A stretch of DNA of 64,000 nt from Mesorhizobium sp. M00.F.Ca.ET.216.01.1.1 (GCF_004010325.2 NZ_SADR02000015.1:1-64000); one strand, 5' to 3'. Shown: positions 9,006 through 18,560, counted from the first letter of the stretch. Numbers and translations are program-made. The notes: generated by a model from the sequence alone, not told the origin.

Positions 9006-9844
9006 GCGCCCCAGCCATCGCAGAGACGCGAAAGACGAAGCTGCCACGGCACCTGCCGATCGTCATTCTCATTGCCGCGCTAATTATCACGGTGGTGGTG
9101 ATCTGCGCCGTCTTTGGGGAGGGGATCGCCCCCTATTCGCCCTTCCTCCAGCGTCTCGGGGTCGGCGATACGCCGCCTTCCGCTGCCCACATCGCGGGAA
9201 CGGATCTTCTCGGCCGCGATGTCCTGTCGCGCGTAATCTACGGGGCGAGGACGGCCTTGGTCGGCCCAGTCGTCGTCGCCACCGGAGCTTTCGCGATCGC
9301 GACCCTGCTTGGCCTTCTTTCGGGCTATCTCGGTGGCTTGGTCGATTCGGCGATCATGCGCTGGGTGGATTTCATGGTCGCGTTGCCGGGACCGCTCGTG
9401 GCAATCGTCGTCGTCGGCGTGGTGGGCGGCGGATATTGGACCGCCGTCTTCGTTCTGGTCGTCCTTTTTACCGCCCCCGATACGCGCATCGTGCGGAGCG
9501 CGGTCCTCGAACAGCGGCCGCTTCCCTATATCGACGCCGCACGCACGCTCGGCATCTCGAAGGCGCGTATTCTGTTCGTTCATATCCTCCCTAACGTGCT
9601 GCCGATCATCCTGGCCTATGTCGTCCTCGACTTCGCCTTCGCGCTGGTCAATCTCGCCGGGCTGTCGTTCCTCGGCCTCGGCGTTGAGCCCGGGACCCCT
9701 GACTGGGGTCGGATGCTGTTCGAGAACCGCAATATCCTCTTCTCCAATCCGGTTGCGCTGCTCCTGCCCGCGGCAATGATCATCCTTACCGCGGTCAGCA
9801 TGAACCTCATCGGCGACTGGCTGTTCGAGCGGATTGCAAAGTGA
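9002..9844 (+). CDS. peptide ABC transporter permease, DppC type
   Basis: This 280-residue inner-membrane permease has an N-terminal helix, the DppC-family block AGTDLLGRDVLSRVIYGART, an EAA loop (YIDAARTLGISKARILFVHI) and the C-terminal SFLGLGVEPGTPDWGRML motif. ATG 9002 overlaps the preceding stop by four bases (ATGA), and its own stop overlaps the ATPase start (GTGA), so permeases and ATPase are translationally linked. Confidence 0.9.
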   Translation: MSAPAIAETRKTKLPRHLPIVILIAALIITVVVICAVFGEGIAPYSPFLQRLGVGDTPPSAAHIAGTDLLGRDVLSRVIYGARTALVGPVVVATGAFAIATLLGLLSGYLGGLVDSAIMRWVDFMVALPGPLVAIVVVGVVGGGYWTAVFVLVVLFTAPDTRIVRSAVLEQRPLPYIDAARTLGISKARILFVHILPNVLPIILAYVVLDFAFALVNLAGLSFLGLGVEPGTPDWGRMLFENRNILFSNPVALLLPAAMIILTAVSMNLIGDWLFERIAK

Positions 9845-11688
9845 ACACGGCCGTAGCGCGCGCGGGTCAGGAGGGTCCGCTCCTCACCGTCGAGGGGCTA
9901 GCGATTTCACACGGCGCGGTGCCCATCACGACCTCCTTGAGCATCGTAGTCGAGCGGGGCGAGACCATTGCGATCGTCGGCGAATCGGGCTCCGGAAAAT
10001 CGCTCACTGCACGAGCGATCGCCGGCATCTTGCCGCCGGGTATAAATGCGGCAGGCGCCGTCACGCTCGACGGCATGCCCCTGATGCGGCTTGCCGAGAG
10101 GGAACTGCGCAAGATCCGCGGTTTTCGCGTGTCGATGCTTATGCAGGATCCGTTCACGATGCTGAATCCGCTCTTGCGAAGCGGCGACCACATCGACGAG
10201 ATGCTGCGCGGGCGGCCTGATTTCGCCTCGCGCGCTGCGCGCGCGGCGGAGGTGAAACGCCGCCTCGCGGAAGTCGGCATTGTCGACGAGGATGTAGCCC
10301 GCCGCATGCCATTCCAGCTGTCGGGCGGCATGTGCCAGCGCGTGGCACTTGCCGCCGCCCTTGCTCGCGACCCGGAGCTGCTCATCGCCGACGAGCCCTC
10401 GACGGCGCTCGACGTAACGACCCAGGCGGAGATCATCAGGCTCCTGCGGCGTGTCCAGCGCGAGCGGCACATGAGCCTCATCCTCATTACCCACAACCTG
10501 CGGCTCGCATTCTCGACCTGCGAGCGCATCTATGTGCTTTACGCCGGTTCGCTGCTCGAAGTCGGCGACGGTGCCGCCGTCGAGCGCCAGCCGTTCCATC
10601 CTTACACCTTAGGACTTCTGCTGTCGGAACCGCCGGCCGATATTCGCGTGCCCCGGCTCGTCGCGATCCGGGGCTCCGTGCCGCGCGCGGCCGATGTGAT
10701 CGACCGCTGCGGCTTCGCCGACCGCTGCGACTGGGCGAAGCAGATCTGCCGCGCCAGCAAGCCGCCGCTGGCCGCCCGCGATGCGAGCCGGTTCACCGCA
10801 TGCGTTCGCCAGGACGAGATTCAGGGCGAACTCGATGCGCTGCGCACGGCGGCGCTCTCCGCGGCACCGATAACGCTGCGCCGGGACGAGACCGAAGGGC
10901 CTCTCGTCCGCGTCGACGCGCTCGTCAAGACGTTCGTCGGCCCGCGGGGCCGTGCGATCCGCGCGGTAAAGGACGTATCGCTGCGCATCATGCCCGGTGA
11001 GAGCGTTGGCCTCGTCGGCGAGTCCGGCTCGGGCAAGACCACTCTCGGGCGCTGCCTCGTCGGCCTCGAAACGCCAACTGCCGGCGACATCCGCATCAAC
11101 GGCCTCGCGGCAGCAGATTTCGGCGCCATGGCGAAGGCCGACCGCGCCCGCGTTCGCCAGACAATCCAGATGATCTTTCAGGATCCGTATTCGACACTCA
11201 ATCCGAGGCACAGCGTCGGCCAGGCGCTGAGCGAGGCGCTCGGAGCCTCCGCGGGCGCCACCGGCCCGGCGACGCCGGAACGGATTGCGACGCTGCTGGC
11301 GGAAGTCGGCTTGTCCGCCGCGTACGCCACGCGCCGTCCGGCGTCGCTCTCGGGCGGCGAGCGCCAACGGGTCGCCATCGCGCGCGCGCTTGCCGTCAAA
11401 CCGGCAATCCTCGTCTGCGACGAACCGGTATCGGCCCTCGACGTCTCGGTGCAGGCGCAGGTGCTCAACCTCTTCAAGCGCCTGCAGGCTGAGCATGGGC
11501 TGTCATATCTCTTCATCACGCACGACCTCGCTGTCGTCCGCCAGATCGCCGAGCGCATCTATGTCCTTTATCTCGGCGAGATCGTCGAGGAGGGACCGAC
11601 GGAGAGGGTCATCGGCGACCCGAAGCACCCCTATACGCGTCGCCTCATCGAATCGATCCCCCGCTCGGCCAACCAAGATGCGCCGTGA
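9841..11688 (+). CDS. peptide ABC transporter ATPase, DppD-DppF fusion
   Basis: This 615-residue protein joins two ATPase domains that are separate DppD and DppF proteins in many bacteria. The first half has Walker A GESGSGKSLTARA, signature LSGGMCQRVALAAALA and Walker B LLIADEPSTALD. The second has GESGSGKTTLGRC, LSGGERQRVAIARALA and ILVCDEPVSALD. The oligopeptide-type C-terminal extension with Cys residues (CGFADRCDWAKQIC) sits between them. The GTG start overlaps the permease stop. It powers import by the two permeases upstream. Confidence 0.93.
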   Translation: MNTAVARAGQEGPLLTVEGLAISHGAVPITTSLSIVVERGETIAIVGESGSGKSLTARAIAGILPPGINAAGAVTLDGMPLMRLAERELRKIRGFRVSMLMQDPFTMLNPLLRSGDHIDEMLRGRPDFASRAARAAEVKRRLAEVGIVDEDVARRMPFQLSGGMCQRVALAAALARDPELLIADEPSTALDVTTQAEIIRLLRRVQRERHMSLILITHNLRLAFSTCERIYVLYAGSLLEVGDGAAVERQPFHPYTLGLLLSEPPADIRVPRLVAIRGSVPRAADVIDRCGFADRCDWAKQICRASKPPLAARDASRFTACVRQDEIQGELDALRTAALSAAPITLRRDETEGPLVRVDALVKTFVGPRGRAIRAVKDVSLRIMPGESVGLVGESGSGKTTLGRCLVGLETPTAGDIRINGLAAADFGAMAKADRARVRQTIQMIFQDPYSTLNPRHSVGQALSEALGASAGATGPATPERIATLLAEVGLSAAYATRRPASLSGGERQRVAIARALAVKPAILVCDEPVSALDVSVQAQVLNLFKRLQAEHGLSYLFITHDLAVVRQIAERIYVLYLGEIVEEGPTERVIGDPKHPYTRRLIESIPRSANQDAP

Positions 11689-11935
11689 CGCAACTCACCA
11701 GCATGGCATTCGGTGCATCCCTGCGTGCGCCTGCTGGGCACGCCGCGCCAAGTTGAGCGCGGCGTCCGCGGATCGCAGCGCACACCCGAATGCAGTATCG
11801 TGGGATGAATCCGATGCCGTCGTTTCGCGTTTCGTTACCGCACCCACAGCCCAAGTGTTGCGGGCGCGCAATTGGACTCCTCCCAACACATTGCTTAGAC
11901 TGAGCGGTGAGCCATGCCAGCCAGGAGCCTCTGCA

Positions 11936-12028
11936 ATGATACGGGAGGAGAGTATCCGGCGGCTCGCCGCCATTCTCTCTCTATTGACGTTGCGGGCTGT
12001 AGCCGGCTGATGCACAAAGATGACTCAA
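11936..12028 (+). pseudogene. frameshifted N-terminal scrap of a class III adenylate cyclase
   Basis: From ATG 11936, reading starts IREESIRRLAAILS. A frame change near 11980 then restores DVAGCSRLMHKDD. Joined, this matches the very common start of rhizobial class III cyclases (RRLAAIL--DVAGYSRLM). Nothing of the rest of such a protein follows. The remainder of the 11689-12134 gap shows no other gene. It is probably left over from a deletion that placed the downstream cyclase here. Confidence 0.6.
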
Positions 12029-12134
12029 GTGCTCCTCGTTCTGCAGTTGCCAATCGAGGAACTCGGCGCGCCGCTGGAGCGCGCCGGGAGCGAGTGCTAT
12101 TGTCACCGAGCGTTGACCGAACGGAAGGCCTCAG

Positions 12135-15100
12135 ATGAAATTTGGCGTCCTCGGCCCCCTGGAAGTTAGAGCCGACCATGGCGTGCAGGTACAGGCCATC
12201 CTCGGCCAGGGCACGGCGTTCCAACCCGAAACGCCGCGGAGGCCGGAAGCGGCTTCCTCGGCTCCGGCTAAGCCGGCAGCGCCAGAAGCGCGGGAGCCGA
12301 GGCCGGACGCCCGCAAGACGGTCACGATCCTCTTCACCGACATCGTCGACTCCTCGCGGCTCAGCCTCTCCCTCGATCCCGAAGCGCTCCGGAACCTGCT
12401 CACCCGTTACTTCGGCGAGCTGAGCGCCGTCGTTCAACGGCACGGCGGAATCGTGGAGAAGTACATCGGGGACGCGATCATGGCTGTGTTCGGCGTGCCG
12501 CTCCTCCACGAAGACGATGCGCTGCGGGCGGTGCGGGCGGCGGTGGAGATGCGCGACACACTTGCCATCCTCAACCACGAGCTCGAAGCCGGTTGGGGCG
12601 TCCGCCTTTTGAACCGGATCGGCATCAACACCGGAGAGGTGGTCGCCGGCGACAACACGCAGGGATATTTGTCAGTCGCCGGAGATGCCGTCAATGTCGC
12701 GAAGCGCCTCGAGGAGGCAGCGACGGCGAATGAGATCCTGATAGGGGAGCCGACGCACAGGCTCGTGCGCGATGCGGTCGTCGTCGAGCCGAGCGGGCCG
12801 CGCGCGCTCAAGCACGGTGGGACCATCCGCGCCCTCGTCGTGGTAGAAGTCCTCGCCCACGCTCCCGGCCTTGCGCGCCGCTTCGACTCGCCTTTCATCG
12901 GGCGGGAACGCCAACGAGCCTTGCTCGCGACCGTCTTCCGCAACGCGGTCGGCGACAGGACCTGTCACCTGGTCACCATTCTCGGCGACGCGGGTGTGGG
13001 AAAGTCGCGGCTCGTACGGGAGTTCGCGAGCGACCTTGCCGAAGGTGTCACGGTCTTGCGCGGCCGCTGTCTGCCCTATGGCGAGGGCATCACCTACTGG
13101 CCGTTGGCCGAGATCGTCCGGGAGCTCACGCGCGCGGAGGGACTGGACTCCAACGAGCAGCTCGCAGCGGCGATCGGGGCGCGGCTCACAGGCGACGAGA
13201 AAGCCGGGCTGATTGCCGAGCGTGTGACCGGGGCGCTCGGGCTTGACGGCGCGGGACAAGGGACGACCGAGGAGACCGCCTGGGCCGTCCGGAAGCTGTT
13301 CGAGGCGCTCGCGCGAGCGGGGCCGCTCGTTGTCGTGGTGGACGACGTCCATTGGGCCGAGCCGACGTTCCTCGACCTGATCGAGCACGTCGCCGACTTC
13401 TCACGCGATTTCCCGATCCTGCTCATCTGCATCGCGCGGCCGGAGCTCTTAGACACGCGTCCTGGCTGGGGGGCCGGCAAGCGCAACGCGACGTCGATCC
13501 TCCTCGAGCGGCTCAGCGACGCGGAATGCCGCGAGCTGATCTCCAACCTGCTTGGCCGCGCGCCTCTGCCGCCAGCTGCCGAGTCGAGGATCTCCAGCGC
13601 GGCCGAGGGCAATGCGCTCTTCGCCGAGGAACTCGTGGCGATGCTCGTCGACGACGCGTTGCTCAGGCGCGCGCCCGACAGCTGGGTCGCCTCGTCGGAC
13701 CTCGCCGAGCTGCCTGTTCCCTCGACGATCAACGCGCTTCTCGCTGCCCGTCTCGAGGGCCTCCCGTCCGTCGAGCGCGCCATCCTGACGGCCGCAGCGG
13801 TCGAGGGAGCAGTATTCCATCGGAGCGCCGTCAGCGAGCTCGCCGGCCTCGTGCTCGACCCACTCGAGGACGGCTTGCTCGCGCTCGTCCGCCGGGATCT
13901 GATCCGCCCGCAGGCGCCGTCGTTCGCCGGCGAGAAGGCCTATCGCTTCCGTCACGTCCTGATCCGCGACGCCGCGTATCGCTCCCTGCCGAAGAACGCG
14001 CGCGCCGATCTGCACGAGCGCTTCGCCGCCTGGCTCGAGCTAACGGCCGCGGACCGGCTACGCGAGTTCGAGGAGATTGTCGGCTATCACCTCGAACAGG
14101 CCTTTCAGTACCGTGTCGCGCTCGGCCCGCGCGACGTGGGCGCGGCCTCGCTTGCCGCCCGGGCGTGCGAACGGCTCGAGGCAGCCGGGCGGCGGGCGCT
14201 TGTCCGCAGCGACCTGCCAGCGGCGATAAGCCTGCTCGAGCGGGTTTCCCGGCTGCTTCCCACCGATAATCCACAGCGGATCGCGCTGCTCGCCGAGCTC
14301 AGCGGCGCGCTGATCGAAAGCGGCCGGCTGGACGATGCCGGGCGCGTGCTGGACGAGGCGGAGCGCCTGGCTGCTGCCGCGAACGACCAGCGCGTGGCGT
14401 CGCATGTGCTCGTCCAGCGGCAGTTCCTCCGGTCGCTCCACGGCGAGGAAGGCGGGCTGGAGGAGGCGGCGCGGGCGGCGGCCATGGCGATCCCGGTTTT
14501 CGAGCGTTTCGGGGACGACCTCGGCCTGTGCCGTGCACAGCGGCTCGAGGCGTGGTATTTTTTTAACGAGGCCCGCGCCGAGGCGGCCGCCACGGCGTGG
14601 GAGCGCGCGGCTGCCCACGCGCGACGGGCAGGGGATCGGCATGAGTTGTACGAGTCTCTCAGGTGGATCGCGTCCATGCTCTGGTTCGGGCCGACGCCGG
14701 CCGCCGAGGGCATCCGCCGTTGCGAGGCGATGCGCGCGGAGGTGCGCGAGAGCCCCGAGTCCGAGGGAGTGATCCTCCGCCAGCTCGCATGCCTCAACGC
14801 GATTGTCGGCCGGTTCGCGCTTGCCCGCGAGCTGATCGCGACAAGCAACGCCACCTACGCCGACCTCGGCCTCACGCTATTCCTGGCGGGCTCCGAACAC
14901 GAGGCCGTCGTCGAGCTGCTCGCCGGGAACCCGGCTGCGGCCGAGAGGAGCGCGCGCGCGGCGTATCGCGCGCTCGAGGAGATGGGCGAGCGCGCGTTCC
15001 GCTCGACGATGGCCGCGACCCTCGCCTTGGTGATCCTCGAACAGGGACACGACGAGGAGGCCGAGGCCCTTGCTGAGGTCAGCGCCCGGCTGGGTGCGAG

Positions 15101-15401
15101 CGGCGACCTCGTGACGCAGATCCGCTGGCGTCGCGTGCGCGCACGCGTGCTCGCGCGGCGGGCAGAGATCCCGGCGGCGGAGGCGCTCGTGCGCGAGGCA
15201 TTGGCGATCGCCGAAGCGACCGACTTCGTCAACGAGCGAGCGGATGCACTGGTCGATCTGTCGCACGTGCTCGAGGCCTCCCGCCGAGGCAACGAGGCGG
15301 TCGCCGCCGCGTCCCGAGCGCTGCATCTCTACGAACTGAAGGGAAACGTGGTCGCCGCGGCCGCGACCCGGCTCCGCCTAGGCAAGATCGTAACAATATG
15401 A
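12135..15401 (+). CDS. adenylate/guanylate cyclase domain - AAA ATPase - TPR protein
   Basis: This 1088-residue signalling protein opens with a short strand resembling SARP/BTAD regulators (MKFGVLGPLEVRADHGV) and a Pro/Ala/Glu linker. A class III cyclase domain (about residues 58-235) has metal-binding Asp in FTDIVDSSRL and GDAIMAVFG, substrate-specifying Lys in EKYIGD and Asp in SVAGDAVNVAKRLE. An AAA/STAND-type ATPase follows (Walker A LGDAGVGKSRLVREF; LVVVVDDVHWAEPTFLDL), then about 450 residues of helical TPR-like repeats. All cyclase metal and base residues look intact, so cAMP synthesis is plausible. Its very high GC and CTCGAG-rich coding, and the SARP-like start, hint at actinobacterial ancestry. 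Confidence 0.88.
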   Translation: MKFGVLGPLEVRADHGVQVQAILGQGTAFQPETPRRPEAASSAPAKPAAPEAREPRPDARKTVTILFTDIVDSSRLSLSLDPEALRNLLTRYFGELSAVVQRHGGIVEKYIGDAIMAVFGVPLLHEDDALRAVRAAVEMRDTLAILNHELEAGWGVRLLNRIGINTGEVVAGDNTQGYLSVAGDAVNVAKRLEEAATANEILIGEPTHRLVRDAVVVEPSGPRALKHGGTIRALVVVEVLAHAPGLARRFDSPFIGRERQRALLATVFRNAVGDRTCHLVTILGDAGVGKSRLVREFASDLAEGVTVLRGRCLPYGEGITYWPLAEIVRELTRAEGLDSNEQLAAAIGARLTGDEKAGLIAERVTGALGLDGAGQGTTEETAWAVRKLFEALARAGPLVVVVDDVHWAEPTFLDLIEHVADFSRDFPILLICIARPELLDTRPGWGAGKRNATSILLERLSDAECRELISNLLGRAPLPPAAESRISSAAEGNALFAEELVAMLVDDALLRRAPDSWVASSDLAELPVPSTINALLAARLEGLPSVERAILTAAAVEGAVFHRSAVSELAGLVLDPLEDGLLALVRRDLIRPQAPSFAGEKAYRFRHVLIRDAAYRSLPKNARADLHERFAAWLELTAADRLREFEEIVGYHLEQAFQYRVALGPRDVGAASLAARACERLEAAGRRALVRSDLPAAISLLERVSRLLPTDNPQRIALLAELSGALIESGRLDDAGRVLDEAERLAAAANDQRVASHVLVQRQFLRSLHGEEGGLEEAARAAAMAIPVFERFGDDLGLCRAQRLEAWYFFNEARAEAAATAWERAAAHARRAGDRHELYESLRWIASMLWFGPTPAAEGIRRCEAMRAEVRESPESEGVILRQLACLNAIVGRFALARELIATSNATYADLGLTLFLAGSEHEAVVELLAGNPAAAERSARAAYRALEEMGERAFRSTMAATLALVILEQGHDEEAEALAEVSARLGASGDLVTQIRWRRVRARVLARRAEIPAAEALVREALAIAEATDFVNERADALVDLSHVLEASRRGNEAVAAASRALHLYELKGNVVAAAATRLRLGKIVTI

Positions 15402-15466
15402 GACTATACAGCACGCGGCAGGTTCCACCGCACATCCTGTGAACCGCTCCAAACGGAGGTGATGCG

Positions 15467-15784
15467 ATGCCCGCGAGCTTCGATGATGTACTGACGATCG
15501 ACGGGGATGGATGTCTCTCACCTGCCGGCCCCCTGGTGCTCGATCCGGGCGAGACGGTGTTGAGGTTCGATGCTTGGGTCTTCCAGACCGGTGGCGCCTG
15601 CATGGCCTTCGTACTTGGTCCCTTCGGCGGGACAAGGTGGACGACGAACCCGGACCCCCACGACGATCACTTTGGAGACAGGTTCCAGCCCGGCCCGGCA
15701 ACCGCCATGGGGCTGATGGTCTCGAAAAAAGCGACCGGACAGACCGTCACGTTTCAGTGGACGAGGGGTATCCTGCTGAAGTAG
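15467..15784 (+). CDS. hypothetical 105-residue protein
   Basis: GGAGGTGATGCG directly before ATG 15467 gives a strong ribosome site. The protein is acidic at the start and beta-rich (VLDPGETVLRFDAWVFQ, GPATAMGLMVSKK), with no signal peptide or membrane segment. It follows the cyclase/TPR gene by 65 bases on the same strand, so it may be co-transcribed. No family is recognised. Confidence 0.65.
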   Translation: MPASFDDVLTIDGDGCLSPAGPLVLDPGETVLRFDAWVFQTGGACMAFVLGPFGGTRWTTNPDPHDDHFGDRFQPGPATAMGLMVSKKATGQTVTFQWTRGILLK

Positions 15785-15926
15785 CGCGCCCAGGGAAAGC
15801 GACGAAATGGCGGAGGTCATCGGCGGGCAAATAGAACCCGCCGAGGCGCGGATCCGAGTCGTAGTCGACTACCGTCCTGATGCGCGGCCGGTTTTCCCCA
15901 CCCTTTCCAATCGTTTCCTCCATGCC

Positions 15927-15959
15927 TGCCCGCCGAAGGCTGCGGCGGGCATTTTGTTT
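15927..15959 (+). terminator. intrinsic terminator
   Basis: A 9-bp GC-rich perfect stem (TGCCCGCCG 15927-15935 and CGGCGGGCA 15943-15951) with a 7-base loop runs directly into TTTTGTTT. It sits about 140 bases after the 105-residue gene and would end the cyclase/hypothetical transcript. Confidence 0.75.
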
Positions 15960-16524
15960 CGATAGGAAGTGTTCTGAGCCAATGTACAGAAATTACCGAC
16001 GGTCCAGGACACTGGGACCTCCCATTCAAGCCGGTATTTTATTGAAGACCGCCGGGATTCCCCCTCACCGGCGGCCAGTCGCAAGGCGCATCCCAGGACT
16101 CGCACCCTGACATGCCGTTTGCATTTACGCGGGTTAAGACACCCATCTGAGGTTAAAGACCTGACTGAAGTTCAAGCGCTCCAGAAAATAAGATCGACAT
16201 CGGTCCAAGCTTCTTTTGGATCATGAAGGGCGGTGACCGGTTTGCTGCCCAAGAGCCCGTTGGCTCCCGGCAGCGGGCTCTGATTTTTCGGCTTATGCTT
16301 CGCGACTGGGTCGAGCATCGTGCCATTGAAGAGCGGCTGGCGACTTGGAGTCAGTGCCGATCGGGCCAGACAGGAAAAAATCCCATAGCTGCCGGGTCAC
16401 CCGGCTATCGATTCCCGACCCTTAGTGCCTCATTTTGGTACGGTTTTTACCAACATTTGATTCCTCTCGCTGCGGCACTAAAAGCGGTTCAAAGTGATCC
16501 CTTCGGAGGGTCTGGGAGGATCAG
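15960..16524. other. gene-poor gap
   Basis: Beyond the terminator I see no supported gene up to 16525. The open frames here are short, lack ribosome sites and have no recognisable domain. Confidence 0.5.
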
Positions 16525-16749
16525 ATGGGCATCGTCCACTGGGTCGGTCCGGTAGCCATGGCAGAGGAGATAGTTGTCCTACTCCTCGACACTCCAGCGC
16601 ATCCCTATATCGTCTCGGTCAAGGCTGCGATGAAACAGGCTCGGGAAGCTGCACCGAATTTGCTGGTATCCGACGAAGAGCTAACCGAGGCGATTGTCAA
16701 TGTCGCGACGGCATTGGACCTGTCCGTAGCTTTTGACGGTCGCGAGTAG
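16525..16749 (+). CDS. hypothetical 74-residue protein
   Basis: GGGAGGATCAG precedes ATG 16525 closely, giving a good ribosome site. The protein is mainly helical (SVKAAMKQAREAAPNLL, ELTEAIVNVATALDLSV) and acidic, with no signal or metal-binding motif. No family is recognised. It is convergent with the zinc-ribbon-like gene that ends 12 bases further on. Confidence 0.55.
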   Translation: MGIVHWVGPVAMAEEIVVLLLDTPAHPYIVSVKAAMKQAREAAPNLLVSDEELTEAIVNVATALDLSVAFDGRE

Positions 16750-16760
16750 GCAGCATCAAC

Positions 16761-16940
16761 TCAATTTCCGGTGTCGTCATAGCGCAGCGGCCTATGACGT
16801 TTTGAGGCATGGTGAAGGACCTCGCCAAGGTTCCGCATGTCGATCTCCCATCCGCAAACCGGGCAGATCATGAATTGCTCCGTTTCGGGCTTATAAGGCG
16901 CGTGGTGGTCGGCACCTTCGTACGGTGATGGCGGAACCAT
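16761..16940 (-). CDS. 59-residue CxxC/His small protein
   Basis: This short minus-strand gene encodes a hydrophilic protein with the motif MICPVCGWEIDMRNLGE, then LHHASKRHRPL. One CxxC pair and a cluster of His could form a single zinc finger (CxxC - HH/H). ATG 16940 gives 59 residues. An internal ATG at residue 24, preceded by CGGAG, would give 36 residues holding the whole motif. I have a memory of similar short C-P-V-C-G-W-E proteins in rhizobia, without known function. It is convergent with the 74-residue gene. Confidence 0.6.
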   Translation of the reverse strand: MVPPSPYEGADHHAPYKPETEQFMICPVCGWEIDMRNLGEVLHHASKRHRPLRYDDTGN

Positions 16941-17157
16941 ATGAGACAGTACGGGAAACTCTCTGATTTTAGGCCCACGAAGCTGACAGCCTCATCTTAA
17001 TGCACTTGAGGAGTGAGGGCGCCGGGCAAGCGGCACCACTGCGTGTTAAGCTTCCGGTAACTCTCCTAAATCGAAGGTCGCCAAAAGTTACTGGCTGCTC
17101 TTGCCCTCCACAACTATTAGGGCTGAGATCGAGGCGAGGCAAAGGAGAAAAGCCAGA

Positions 17158-18549
17158 ATGGCTACCGTACTGAACGCCAAGGGCGTTCCACTCGCCTACA
17201 GCGGGTCCTCCGTAAAGTGGTACTCGGCGACGAATTCCGGCCCGACACTTTATGGCAGCATATACAACGATACGTTGTATGGCGACGGTAGCGTCAGCGT
17301 CACAATGTATGGCGGCAAGGGCGATGACATTTATTATCTGTATTCCTTGAAAAACAAGCCGGTCGAACTGGCCAATGAGGGTATCGATACGATCTCGACC
17401 TGGATGAGCTACAAGCTCCCGGCGAATTTCGAGAACCTGACGGTCACGGGCGACAAACACTACGCATTCGGAAACGAGCTAAACAACATCATTACCGGCG
17501 GCTCCGGCCAACAGACGCTCGACGGCTTACGCGGCGATGACGTTCTCAAGGGCGGATCCGGGGCGGATATTTTTGTCGTGACCCCCGGCAACGGCAGCGA
17601 CCTGATCCTGGACTTTGGCGCCGACGATACCGCGCGCGTCGGAAGCTATGGCTTCACCTCCTTCGAGGCGGTGCACGCCAACATGGTCCAGACGGGAGCG
17701 AACGTCCGACTTAATCTGTCTGACGACGAGTTTCTGGTTTTCGCCAACAAGACCATCGACCAGTTCACCGCAAGCCAGTTCGATCTGGCCCTGGACAGGT
17801 CGCATCTGAAACTCACCTTCTCGGACGAGTTCAACACGCTGGACCTGTGGAATGGTGAGAGCGGCACCTGGGACTCGAACTTCTGGTGGGGAGGCGCGAA
17901 CGGCAGTACGCTCACGGACAACAAAGAGCTTCAATGGTATATCGATACCAACTACGCGCCGACGAGTTCCGTCAATCCGTTCAGCGTTGAGGACGGTGTT
18001 CTCACGATTACCGCCGCCCGGGCTCCTGAGGCGATCAAGCCTTACATAAACAACTACCAATACACGTCGGGTTTGCTGACGACCTACGAATCCTTCGCAC
18101 AGACCTACGGCTATTTCGAAATGCGGGCCGACATGCCCGAAAAACAAGGTGCATGGCCGGCCTTCTGGCTTCTCCGGGCGGACGGCACCTGGCCACCGGA
18201 ACTGGACGCCGTGGAGATGGTGGGTCAGGATCCAAACAAGCTCCTTTTGACAAGCCACTCGAACGAGACGGGAACTCATACGACAGTGTCCTCGACGGCC
18301 TATGCCGCGGATACCGAAGGGTTCCACACGTACGGCGTGCTGTGGACAGAAAAGGAACTCGTCTGGTATTTCGACGACGTCGAAGTTGCTCGTGCCGCAA
18401 CGCCTGCCGATATGCACGACCCGATGTACATGCTGGTCGATCTGGCGGTTGGCGGTATCGCAGGAACGCCCGCCGACGGGCTTGCGACACCTGCGGAAAT
18501 GCAGATCGACTACATCCATGCCTATGCGTTGAACGATTGGGTTATCTAA
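17158..18549 (+). CDS. RTX-domain glycoside hydrolase family 16 (ExsH-like secreted glycanase)
   Basis: This 463-residue protein has an N-terminal calcium-binding RTX region (YGGKGDD near residues 51-57; LDGLRGDDVLKGGSGADIFV near 121-140) and a C-terminal GH16 beta-jellyroll from about residue 216. The catalytic ExDxxE motif is ELDAVE (about 348-353). Substrates of the family are beta-1,3/1,4-glucans and, in rhizobia, the bacterium's own succinoglycan (ExsH). There is no signal peptide; the type I exporter encoded immediately downstream would secrete it. ATG 17158 is chosen for the upstream AAAGGAG. RTX repeats precede the enzyme domain, and the usual C-terminal secretion tail seems absent. 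Confidence 0.88.
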   Translation: MATVLNAKGVPLAYSGSSVKWYSATNSGPTLYGSIYNDTLYGDGSVSVTMYGGKGDDIYYLYSLKNKPVELANEGIDTISTWMSYKLPANFENLTVTGDKHYAFGNELNNIITGGSGQQTLDGLRGDDVLKGGSGADIFVVTPGNGSDLILDFGADDTARVGSYGFTSFEAVHANMVQTGANVRLNLSDDEFLVFANKTIDQFTASQFDLALDRSHLKLTFSDEFNTLDLWNGESGTWDSNFWWGGANGSTLTDNKELQWYIDTNYAPTSSVNPFSVEDGVLTITAARAPEAIKPYINNYQYTSGLLTTYESFAQTYGYFEMRADMPEKQGAWPAFWLLRADGTWPPELDAVEMVGQDPNKLLLTSHSNETGTHTTVSSTAYAADTEGFHTYGVLWTEKELVWYFDDVEVARAATPADMHDPMYMLVDLAVGGIAGTPADGLATPAEMQIDYIHAYALNDWVI

Positions 18550-18560
18550 GCGCAACACCT

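Noticed and set aside
16223..16555. 110-codon frame before the 74-residue gene
   Set aside because: No start signal or domain, and it overlaps the gene at 16525 that has a strong ribosome site.
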